A stretch of 21,009 bases of DNA, taken from NCBI GenBank assembly GCA_003162615.1, contig PMNG01000179.1, positions 2,944 through 23,952 of the forward strand, in the 5' to 3' direction. Positions 1-7,000 of this stretch are shown here, in pieces. The notes beneath the pieces were generated by a model that had not been told where the DNA came from, made no database searches, and was given only the letters and a program-made list of their open reading frames with translations. The stretch comes from Methanothrix sp. (lineage in GTDB: Archaea; Halobacteriota; Methanosarcinia; Methanotrichales; Methanotrichaceae). The first letter of the stretch is position 1; each line of letters begins with the position of its first letter. The translations under genes and the position numbers were made by a program.

Positions 1-2
1 AT

Positions 3-740
3 TCTATTTCTTCGATCAAGCAAGTGATGCAAACCAATCTTGGCGAGATCTCCAGGCATCTTTCAAATACTACTATTGGCCACCGACAAGATGATACCGA
101 TTTCTTCGTTCAGGATTATCCACTTCTGCCTGTACGACGCCGCTTCTGGGAAAATACTTTACGAGTACTCGATTTGACAGGCACCGATAGCCAGCTACGC
201 AACCAGTTGAGCATGGTTCACAAAGTTATCCAAACAAATTTGGATGAGACTCTCGGCCACGTAGTCCCTGCAGATTATCTCTATTTTGATTCAGCCGAGA
301 AGTTGCTCCAATCACGCATCCTGCCCCGAAAAGTTCACGAGAAGACTATGAGCTGGTGCAAGGGCTCAGCTGATGATCGCTTAGTAGCACGAGCTTGCGG
401 ACTTGTGTTTCTCATAAATAAGCTGGCAGGGAGCAATGAAGAGATTGGAATTAGAGCCACTATTGATACTCTTGCTGATCTGATGGTTGAAGATCTCTCT
501 GTAGGCAGCAGCGTGCTTCGCAGCAGACTTCCAGGTCTCCTTGATAATTGCGGTCTCCTCATGAAAGTTGGCGATGAGTATCGCATCCAAAGACGCTTTT
601 CTTTATCGTGTAAATACACCCCCTACCTTATTATCAGTATCCTAAGATCTAAGCGAAAAAGCTTTGGATGCTACGATCCACGGGGGAAAATACCACCCCT
701 AGGCTTTAATCCGCCTTTGCCTGTCGCTTTGGCGATGTAG
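3..740 (+). pseudogene. brxC: BREX P-loop protein BrxC/PglY, truncated fragment
   Basis: The frame is open to the left window edge, so the true start lies outside. Residues encoded by about 105-592 follow the pattern of the middle of BrxC/PglY, the large P-loop ATPase of BREX phage-defence systems: LLPVRRRFWENTLRVLD, then GTDSQLRNQLSMVHKV, LGHVVPADYLYFDSAE, a GLVFLINKL segment and finally LMKVGDEYRIQ. Family members are usually about 1200 residues and continue for several hundred residues beyond that last motif. Here the similarity ends at about base 592, and some 50 unrelated residues follow to a TAG at 738-740. The C-terminal half is therefore missing and no other BREX gene is visible downstream. 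I read it as a defence gene broken by recombination. Family assignment is from recalled motifs and is fairly sure; the breakpoint is good to about 10 bases. Confidence 0.75.
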
Positions 741-815
741 GAGAGATCTTCCCTACAGTCTACCTCCAGAGGGCCTTTATCCGATCTCATGCCCATAACG
801 GATTGCCATTTTCCT

Positions 816-1109
816 TCAGTACACTAGTGCCAACGAAATAATATTTGGGATTTTCTGCAAGAGAATTAGGAGTTTGTCGTAAAAAAAGCGATCCACTATA
901 AACGGTTTTCCGTTATAGAACTCTGCCTCCATTGGGTCATTCGGTTTCATTTTGTTCATCATGTCTAGTTGATCTAACTTAGAGACAACCAAGCTCCCGT
1001 CCCATCTACCCGGGCCAATAGGTTTTTCCCATGATATATTCCAGCCTTTTGTCTTCCAAGTTGATCCATTCCACTTCAGGCAACCACTGCGACCAGCTAA
1101 TTGATGCAT
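816..1109 (-). CDS. Hypothetical protein, 97 aa
   Basis: The frame starts at ATG 1109. I do not recognise the product. It is rich in Trp, Lys and Gly in its first third (KWNGSTWKTKGWNISWEKP), has a central KMKPNDPMEAEFYNGKPF segment and ends in a hydrophobic stretch (LLILLQKIPNIISLALVY). No signal peptide or clear membrane helix precedes it. It lies just downstream of the array of small coupled genes, on the same strand, but 103 bases beyond the last one and without the L..RL..LE start module. It is probably a separate gene or the remnant of one. The composition reads like real protein rather than a shadow frame, but no motif confirms this. Confidence 0.4.
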   Translation of the reverse strand: MHQLAGRSGCLKWNGSTWKTKGWNISWEKPIGPGRWDGSLVVSKLDQLDMMNKMKPNDPMEAEFYNGKPFIVDRFFYDKLLILLQKIPNIISLALVY

Positions 1110-1212
1110 GTAATAGCTTTAAACACCTACACAATCATAAAGATATGTTGAACTCTGGTAGACTTAAATCAAATCCCTAGCTACATGAAAGAGGTTAGGA
1201 GAACTTCAGTTT

Positions 1213-1389
1213 TTATGACGTGGTCTTTGCGTTTTCTGCCAACTCTTCCATCTGCCGTTCAAACACTGGGTCCCATCGCCAATTAGAGAGACAGCCCTCC
1301 GCACACCACTTCACGAAATCCGCAAAATCATCAATGAGCGGACCCGAACCTTCCTCAAGGGCCTTCAATCGCTTTTTAAAATTCGACAT
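1213..1389 (-). CDS. Array gene 10: small protein with L..RL..LE start, 58 aa
   Basis: Last member of the coupled array. The product begins MSNFKKRLKALEEGSG, matching the array's start module, then runs through an acidic, Trp-rich segment (DFVKWC, LSNWRWDPVFERQMEELAE) to a TAA at 1213-1215. The ATG at 1389 lies inside the last codons of the preceding gene, overlapping it by 14 bases in another frame, which implies translational coupling. There is no recognised domain. The short helical start could make a coiled coil with the other members; this is inference. Confidence 0.7.
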   Translation of the reverse strand: MSNFKKRLKALEEGSGPLIDDFADFVKWCAEGCLSNWRWDPVFERQMEELAENAKTTS

Positions 1390-1531
1390 CGTCTAACCAT
1401 CTCAACTTGATCATAGAACCACGATGCTCAAGGGGGATCTCATCTTCTGACCAATAGAATTTGATTTCTATGGGTTTGGCTCCCTTTAGCTCCAGATCCT
1501 TGAGCCTTCGGTCTAGGCTATCCAGCTTCAT
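1376..1531 (-). CDS. Array gene 9: small protein with L..RL..LE start, 51 aa
   Basis: The product starts MKLDSLDRRLKDLELKG, then a short basic/aromatic tail (IEIKFYWSEDEIPLEHRG). Its stop lies 14 bases inside array gene 10. The start follows the stop of array gene 8 by 9 bases, one of the two junctions in the array without overlap. The start codons and first residues are nearly the same as in array genes 4 and 8 (ATGAAGCT...), which points to duplication of the 5' module. Function unknown. Confidence 0.7.
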   Translation of the reverse strand: MKLDSLDRRLKDLELKGAKPIEIKFYWSEDEIPLEHRGSMIKLRWLDDVEF

Positions 1532-1540
1532 CCTATAGCA

Positions 1541-1774
1541 TCACTCTTCCAAAAAATATCCTTCCTTCCGCATCATATCCAGATCGGCTGCAAGCATCCT
1601 TTCCTGTTCTGGCGTGAGTTCAAGCTCTCTGCCCTCCTCCTGAGCGGTTAGAACAGCAATCAAGAGATTAAGCTCCTCCTCTGAGCGCTTGGCTAGAAAA
1701 TCGGCTGTGGGATCTATGGGCTTGATTCGAGCTTCCAGGGATTCCAGCCTCTTCGAGAGAGCGTCAAGCTTCAT
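1541..1774 (-). CDS. Array gene 8: small protein with L..RL..LE start, 77 aa
   Basis: A longer frame is open upstream to 1897, but the start at ATG 1774 (MKLDALSKRLESLEARI) is preferred. It places the array's shared module at the N-terminus and overlaps the upstream gene by 11 bases, as at the other junctions. After the module comes an acidic helical region with FLAKRSEEELNLLIAVL and LTPEQERMLAADLDMM. This region aligns by eye with the body of array gene 4 (FLEKCTEEELRRLGEII, LPPEDKAFLEDLE), so the two are paralogues over their whole length. No known domain is recognised. Confidence 0.75.
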   Translation of the reverse strand: MKLDALSKRLESLEARIKPIDPTADFLAKRSEEELNLLIAVLTAQEEGRELELTPEQERMLAADLDMMRKEGYFLEE

Positions 1775-1910
1775 CCATGTTCTCCTTAATCCAGGTGAAC
1801 TTAACTTCGCTACGAGGAACGCGATAGGGAGGGAATAGCCATCGAAGAACAAAAGGGTCATCCTCATTGCGCTCCAGATAGGCCAACCTTCGCTCAATTC
1901 GATTCACCAT
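1764..1910 (-). CDS. Array gene 7: small protein with L..RL..LE start, 48 aa
   Basis: This gene is hidden inside a longer frame of its neighbour. The product is MVNRIERRLAYLERNEDD followed by a Pro/Arg/Trp-rich tail (FVLRWLFPPYRVPRSEVK) and ends at a TGA within the start region of array gene 8 (11-base overlap). Its ATG overlaps the end of array gene 6 by 7 bases. It is short, but the shared module and the position between two coupled genes support it. Function unknown. Confidence 0.7.
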   Translation of the reverse strand: MVNRIERRLAYLERNEDDPFVLRWLFPPYRVPRSEVKFTWIKENMDEA

Positions 1911-2128
1911 TGATCCCACCTTGGAGCAGCCACGCCAGCCTCCAGCTCATCGAAATATCGTTTGTATCTGGCCAGATTGGCTTTCTCTTCATCTGTCTGG
2001 GGTTCCTCCCGTTTGCCATCAACAAACCACATTTTGTATCTGGCTAGTCGCTCCCGCCAATCAACAGGAATGTTTGGTCCAGTCTTGGATTCCAGCACCA
2101 CTAATCTGCGCTCAAGACTCGGCTTCAT
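1904..2128 (-). CDS. Array gene 6: small protein with L..RL..LE start, 74 aa
   Basis: The start at ATG 2128 (MKPSLERRLVVLESKTG) is chosen over the upstream in-frame ATG 2152 because it puts the shared module first and fits the pattern of short overlaps. The body carries two similar aromatic helices, ERLARYKMWFVDGK and ARYKRYFDELEAG, separated by an acidic linker. Array gene 5 has the same layout, so the two look like a paralogous pair. It overlaps array gene 5 by 17 bases and array gene 7 by 7. Function unknown. Confidence 0.75.
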   Translation of the reverse strand: MKPSLERRLVVLESKTGPNIPVDWRERLARYKMWFVDGKREEPQTDEEKANLARYKRYFDELEAGVAAPRWDQW

Positions 2129-2330
2129 CACGTGTCCTCTCCAGCTCGGCAAAGTATTGTTCGTATTCTAGGCAGTTCTGAACATCCGGGTCTGTGGTAT
2201 CCAGAGGTGAACCGACTTCTATCGCTTCAAAGATAGCTTCATATCGCTTCATGTCCGCGAAGAGGTCATGGCAGGGCTCGTGGCACATTGCCTTGGCTTC
2301 CAGCCTCCGCAAGCGTTCAGCAATGCCCAT
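2112..2330 (-). CDS. Array gene 5: small protein with L..RL..LE start, 72 aa
   Basis: The product starts MGIAERLRRLEAKAM at ATG 2330, 14 bases inside the end of array gene 4. An upstream in-frame ATG at 2351 is less likely. After CHEPCHDLF comes DMKRYEAIFEAIE, an acidic linker and CLEYEQYFAELER, a repeat-like pair of aromatic helices that matches array gene 6. Four cysteines (three in the first 30 residues) are unusual for the array, and a metal-binding role is possible but unproven. Confidence 0.72.
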   Translation of the reverse strand: MGIAERLRRLEAKAMCHEPCHDLFADMKRYEAIFEAIEVGSPLDTTDPDVQNCLEYEQYFAELERTRDEAES

Positions 2331-2532
2331 ATCTGGCCTCCAGATCTTCAAGAAAAGCTTTGTCTTCAGGAGGCAGCTTATCTACGTCATCGTATCCTTT
2401 CTCGATAATCTCCCCTAAGCGCCTCAGCTCCTCTTCTGTGCATTTTTCGAGGAACTTTTGCGTATCACTCTTCGCACGTGGCTGTCTGGCCTCCAAGATC
2501 CCGACACGTCTCCCTAATTCATCGAGCTTCAT
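2317..2532 (-). CDS. Array gene 4: small protein with L..RL..LE start, 71 aa
   Basis: The product starts MKLDELGRRVGILEARQPR. The ATG at 2532 shares four bases (ATGA) with the stop of array gene 3, the classic arrangement for translational re-initiation. The remainder is acidic and helical (FLEKCTEEELRRLGEIIEKG, LPPEDKAFLEDLEARYG) and aligns with array gene 8. No recognised domain. Confidence 0.78.
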   Translation of the reverse strand: MKLDELGRRVGILEARQPRAKSDTQKFLEKCTEEELRRLGEIIEKGYDDVDKLPPEDKAFLEDLEARYGHC

Positions 2533-2813
2533 GCGGAAAGCCTCCTGGCGAGGTCAGTTATCAATATCGATATTTGCCCCCATTCAGTTCTGTCCGGTGT
2601 CCACTTGGCATAGCTCTTCAAAAGCACTTGATCTCCAGGATTGAAATCGGATAATTCGGCCTTCCTTTCCAAATCCCTGCAGAGCCTGATATACGTGAGC
2701 ATGAGGCCCAGGCCGCTGCCTGGCTTGAATAGCGCTCCATCCGCTAGCTCCACTAGACCTAGACCGCTCTCAAGCTCTTCGATCCTATGCCGCAAGGAGT
2801 CAAGCCTGTCCAT
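2529..2813 (-). CDS. Array gene 3: small protein with L..RI..LE start, 94 aa
   Basis: A longer frame reaches 2879, but ATG 2813 (MDRLDSLRHRIEELESGLG) fits the module and the 14-base overlap with array gene 2. This is the largest member. The module is followed by a Gly/Leu-rich segment (LVELADGALFKPGSGLGL), a helix LMLTYIRLCRDLERKAEL, then FNPGDQVLLKSYAKWTPD and a final ISILITDLARRL helix. The body resembles no other array gene. Function unknown. Confidence 0.75.
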   Translation of the reverse strand: MDRLDSLRHRIEELESGLGLVELADGALFKPGSGLGLMLTYIRLCRDLERKAELSDFNPGDQVLLKSYAKWTPDRTEWGQISILITDLARRLSA

Positions 2814-3033
2814 CTGCCCCCACCTCAGCCCACAACCTCGGAGCTTCCAGTCTGGCCAGGAACATGAATCCAGTTTCATCAGATGGCTTCTCTGGTATTT
2901 CGACGCCCTCTGCTTTCATCCCTTCAAGCATAGCCCATAAAAACGAGCCTTTAATGGGTGGCCAAGGCTCGATATCTTCCGGCATAGGCTCCAGCCGACT
3001 GAGTCGCTTGATGAGTGGGCTGAAACGGTTCAT
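2800..3033 (-). CDS. Array gene 2: small protein with L..RL..LE start, 77 aa
   Basis: The product starts MNRFSPLIKRLSRLEPMPED. The ATG at 3033 overlaps the stop of array gene 1 by four bases (ATGA). The module is followed by an acidic, Pro-rich linker (IEPWPPIKG) and a helix SFLWAMLEGMKAEGVEIPEKP. No known domain. It ends 14 bases inside array gene 3. Confidence 0.75.
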   Translation of the reverse strand: MNRFSPLIKRLSRLEPMPEDIEPWPPIKGSFLWAMLEGMKAEGVEIPEKPSDETGFMFLARLEAPRLWAEVGADGQA

Positions 3034-3248
3034 CGAGAATTCTCTTTAGCTTGCTCTAACTTAGTTAGTCTGGCGTCTATCTCCTCAAGCTTTCTGGTTT
3101 CAAATGCCTTCAACCACAACATTCCAAGATTGCAGAGCTTGCCAGCATTCTTGACCTCCTCGCCCGATTTCAAGATCGAGTTGATTACCCTTTGAGATAG
3201 GCGTTCTATGTCTTTAGGACGCTTGATTCGAATTGAATTATTTTCCAT
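3030..3248 (-). CDS. Array gene 1: first gene of the small-gene array, 72 aa
   Basis: This is the promoter-proximal gene of the array. Its ATG at 3248 has a Shine-Dalgarno match (AGAGG at 3256-3260) about 7 bases upstream; the later genes mostly lack one and depend on overlap. Unlike the others it carries the module near its C-terminus (RKLEEIDARLTKLEQAKE), after an N-terminal helical region MENNSIRIKRPKDIERLSQR. It could therefore dimerise through the same short helix. It may once have been two genes or may be the ancestral form; this is speculation. Confidence 0.75.
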   Translation of the reverse strand: MENNSIRIKRPKDIERLSQRVINSILKSGEEVKNAGKLCNLGMLWLKAFETRKLEEIDARLTKLEQAKENSR

Positions 3249-3322
3249 TTATGAACCTCTAATTATCGAAAGGTGGTCTTACCCCCGCCCCATCAGGTCT
3301 TAGCGATTATATGTAGCTCTAA

Positions 3323-3333
3323 GCATATAAATT
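3323..3333 (-). promoter_or_regulatory. TATA box for the small-gene array
   Basis: On the - strand the sequence reads AATTTATATGC, a good archaeal TATA box. Transcription would be expected to start about 25 bases downstream, near 3300, giving a leader of about 50 bases that contains the Shine-Dalgarno site of array gene 1. The BRE side of the box is formed by one arm of a perfect inverted repeat. Confidence 0.6.
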
Positions 3334-3380
3334 CTTATGTAACGAGATCAACCTTTTCGCATAGCACAGTTACATAAGAA
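3332..3380. repeat. Perfect 12-bp inverted repeat, candidate operator
   Basis: The arms are TTCTTATGTAAC (3332-3343) and GTTACATAAGAA (3369-3380), separated by 25 bases. The left arm touches the TATA box of the array promoter and covers its BRE, so a protein bound there would block TBP/TFB. The 12-bp arms also form a possible RNA stem, but there is no T-run, so an operator is more likely than a terminator for the gene ending at 3386. Confidence 0.6.
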
Positions 3381-3385
3381 AGCAG

Positions 3386-3583
3386 CTATGCTTGCTGGTT
3401 CCAAACAGGTCTAATTACCTTGGCCTCCAGCCTATTAACAGCCATACGTGATCCATTGCGTCTTTGCAGAAGGAGTTCATCGTTTCTGATGCTGATTAGC
3501 CTGCCTGTTATCACTTGGCCATATCCCAGGTCAACTAGGATCATTTTATTTATCCAGACCAGAAGATAATCAGAGGTGATCAT
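3386..3583 (-). CDS. Small Sm-like (LSm/Hfq-type fold) protein, 65 aa
   Basis: The ATG at 3583 overlaps the TOPRIM gene's stop by four bases (ATGA), so it is the last gene of the replication operon. The 65 residues are mostly beta-strand in character: WINKMILVDLGYGQVITGRL, then SIRNDELLLQRRNGSRMAV and a closing VIRPVW. A Val-hydrophobic strand, a G.L turn, a middle strand with a basic loop and a final I.P strand is the layout of a short Sm-like barrel, which binds U-rich RNA. I cannot see a decisive Sm1/Sm2 signature. Another small beta-barrel (an OB-like or SH3-like DNA binder) is equally possible. Confidence 0.55.
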   Translation of the reverse strand: MITSDYLLVWINKMILVDLGYGQVITGRLISIRNDELLLQRRNGSRMAVNRLEAKVIRPVWNQQA

Positions 3584-4068
3584 GCACCCACCTCACTGAA
3601 AAGACTTCTCAGCTTATGACGCTCCATTTCTTGTTGTGTTTCAACTTGTTCTAGCGCTGCCAAGTCCATCAGATTCTCAATTTCTTGTATCAATCGGCTC
3701 TGAAGAACATCTGCTGGCAGAGCGTCAAGCTCGACCGATATATCACCGTGCTTTTCAACAAACTTTTTGTGCCTTGTATCAGATTTTTTAGCAAAATCAG
3801 GAGGCAAATTGTATCTCCGAATGTCCTCAGCTACGAGAGCGCATTTCATAATCTTGGGATAGCAATTAAAGAAGCCTAACCGCTCTCCGAGACTCCTTAC
3901 CATGTCCTCTCCCGATGGATCGAAGTCGCCAAAGTAAAGGATGGTGGCATTATCACCTTTGCCGTACCTTTTGGCGGCGTTCCTAATGCTGGTCCAGCCA
4001 TCATAACCACGTCCAACGTTCAGCGTCACACCATAGGGAGCCAAGATGTCCTCAAAGATGCCACTCAA
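3580..4068 (-). CDS. TOPRIM-domain protein, N-terminally truncated
   Basis: The product contains the C-terminal part of a TOPRIM domain related to topoisomerase VI subunit A/Spo11: YGVTLNVGRGYDGWTSI, then ILYFGDFDPSGEDMVRSL with the metal-binding DxD, then YNLPPDF and a Glu-rich helix. Full-length relatives have a preceding domain and an E-K-D-A motif whose Glu completes the catalytic site. Here the residues before LSGIF read HDLQA, so that Glu is absent and the N-terminal domain is gone. The only starts are non-ATG (TTG at 4068). The ATG overlapping the primase stop (4082) opens a frame that ends after five codons. It is either a stand-alone domain with a new role or a decaying gene. Confidence 0.65.
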   Translation of the reverse strand: MSGIFEDILAPYGVTLNVGRGYDGWTSIRNAAKRYGKGDNATILYFGDFDPSGEDMVRSLGERLGFFNCYPKIMKCALVAEDIRRYNLPPDFAKKSDTRHKKFVEKHGDISVELDALPADVLQSRLIQEIENLMDLAALEQVETQQEMERHKLRSLFSEVGA

Positions 4069-4078
4069 AGCTTGAAGG

Positions 4079-7000
4079 TCATGCAGGGGCCTCCACAGGC
4101 AGATAGACTACAATCCCGGCCGGTGATGAGTCATCCTTCCTGATCCAAGTGGCACCGTCCAGATAGGCCAGGATGATAGCCTCGTCGAGTCCGGTATCCT
4201 TGACCAGATAATCCATCCTCGGAGCATCGCCTCTCCTGAGCGATTTACGAAAAGCATTACAGATCTGCTCTGCTTCCGGTGAGGAGGTATCATTGGGGAC
4301 ATCCTCCGCCATCTCGGAATAGAATTTTGTTTTCTTGCTGTACTTTGCTGCCAGCTCCCTATCGTGGACTTCCTTTGTTTTCCTCTCGGCTTCGTTTTTC
4401 TGGAGATCTGCTTCTATGTTGTTGCTTGGTGCTACTGCCTCATCTTCTAAGAATAGCGGAGTCGTAGCGATGTCGTCTGGTTGGTGAGGATACCCGGGTG
4501 TGCCCTGTGATTTAGTGATGGGGTTCTTTTCCAACCCATAGTCCACACCGTCGATAGTTTCCTTTATTCTACTAATCTTTTGTTCATTTTCATTTTTTAT
4601 TTCGTTTGAGATTTTCTTAGAATATGCCAAAACTATCGACGGTGTGGACTGAAAGTCTATATCTTTCCCCCAGTATAGACTGTCGTCCCCGGAGTATATC
4701 CTAGTCAGGGCGGGCACTTTCTCTTTCTTGAATTTTACCCCCTGCCAACACATAGCTCTGTCCTGTCCGTTATTCCAAGGTTTGATGCTGGATACGGGCA
4801 TCACGGTTTGATCTTTGATCAATTCACCGAATAGCGTTGTACTCAAAGGTCTCAGATTTTTCGCAGCGATGTACTCATTGAATGCTTTCCACATAACACC
4901 TTTTTCTATTACATCAGCAGCGCTCCCGACATCGCACTTATCTAGAAGGAAAGCTAATACCGGGTTGGAGTTGCGTTTGTACATAAGCTCGACGTCTTCC
5001 GTGGTCTTATAGTAGCTGAACTTCCAGTTGTTCTTTCTGAGTTTAGCCAGATGCTTAAGTGCCACATTAAGCAAACCGCTCATCTCTTGCGGCATCTGGA
5101 GTTTCTTATCTAAATCCGGGTCTGCCTTTCCATTTGCCAGTGTGAACACTTTCAAGTATTCAATGATGATCCATCGGTCGTAGAATGCAAACGTGTCATC
5201 TTTGCTTCTAGGCAGGATGTTCGCCGCAAATATCATCTTCGCTTTGTTCTGAAAATTGAACGCCGGTCTGAACTTCTCTTGAGCTCGGAGCGTGTCTCCT
5301 CCCGTTGCCATTCTGAAAGCTGATGTATCGCTCAGATCTTTGGCAGGTAGGTCACCTCCGATGTTAGCCATTTTTCCAAAGCAGTCGGATATAGCGAACT
5401 GGTCCATTACCATTTGCTGAAGAGTTACATGACTTATGCTATTCTTTCCCAGAAACCTCTCTATAAGCCTGATCAGAGTCCCCTTGCCGTTTCGCCCTGA
5501 TCCTACCAGCATTATAGCCTGGTGTACATGATACTCCGGCCATAACAACCAGCCTATAATCTCTTTTATCAGGTCTAAGTCGTCTTTCTCATTGGTGGAC
5601 TTCAGGTATTCCTCAATAGCTGGACAGGCTGCCGTCGGATCATATATAACGTCAAGCTGTGACGTCGTGAAATGGTCCGGGCTATGTTCTCGAACATCTC
5701 CCGTGTCGATGTCGATTAGACCGTTTAGGACATTTACCAGACCGGTATTATTAAAATCCTCACGATCTAAATAAGTACGACGTTTGACGTTTCCAACTAC
5801 ATCAGATACAAGCTTGTTATTGAGCAGTCCCGGAAACTCTGTACCGATCAGTCCTTTTAAGACCTTTTCCCCGTTGTCCAGGTATACTCCGTGGTCGTAG
5901 TGATATATCTTTTCAGTATCTGAGACTGTCTTGAAATGATGCTGTTCTATCCATACATCGACTCTTGCCAGAAACGCTTTAAGTCCGTCGTCTGGATTGC
6001 CTTCGCCTCCATCTATGAGTCCTACTTCTGAAACATCTATTCCTAGCTCTTTCAGTTGTTTGCGGTGTTTCTTGACTATTTTTTCATATGCCGTTTTCTC
6101 TTGCTTTCGGTCTAACCATCCTTCGTTTAGGGCTCGGTCGATGATATCCTTGTAAATCTGCCTTTCCATCTTGTCGAATCCGGCACCGTCCTTGGTTTTG
6201 GCACCATCACAAACCCCAGCTAAAGCTCTAATGCATGTTACAACCGTGTCTCCGGCCAATTTCCTATGGGCATAATCTCCCGGCCACCTGCATCCTTTAC
6301 AGGTATCGTCCGGCTTGCATACATCGAGGCCCTTCAATCCAAGATGGGGGAATCCAGCGCCGTCGTTCTGAATGGTTCCACATAGGGGACAACTCATTTT
6401 ACCCCAATAGCTATTGAAAATATGTTCTGCACCACTCAGACCATTATGATTTGCTGCCGTTTCAACTGCTTGCCACGCTTGCTCCGGGCTCCATCCCATT
6501 TCATACAAATATGTTGATATGATCGCAGCAAACCGTGTTTTTCCTTCTCCCTGGTTAGTTGTGGTCATCATGTGCGTCATGCAGGGCGGAAAGTTCTCTA
6601 TCGCGGTTTCATCTGCTGGTCTGAACACCCCATGAAATTGGTCTTTCTGTCTCTTCTTTGCGACTTCTGTGTCATCCCTGAATTGATCTAATAGCTCAAA
6701 CAGAGGTTTCTGCTCCATCGGATCATAGCTAGAATACCACCTACGACAATCTTCAAGTACTTCGTCACTTAACCCAAAATCCAATCCGATACTAGCTCGT
6801 TTGGTATCAATCTTGATTGCGTCTCTGTTTAGTGGCGTTACTGCATAGGGCTTTTTCTTGTGAATCGATAGAATGCACTTGAATATTCGTTTTGCATTAT
6901 TTAAAGCATCGAATTTTACTTTATTTGCGTACTCGGGGTGAGCTACCTTGAAATCTGCGGCTACTTTAACTATCAGGGCGTTGAATTCATCAGTCCGGTT

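Noticed and set aside
1540..1897. A 118-codon reading of array gene 8 starting at 1897.
   Set aside because: Its first 41 residues come from the other-frame region of array gene 7 and do not resemble the array; the start at 1774 gives the shared module and the usual overlap.
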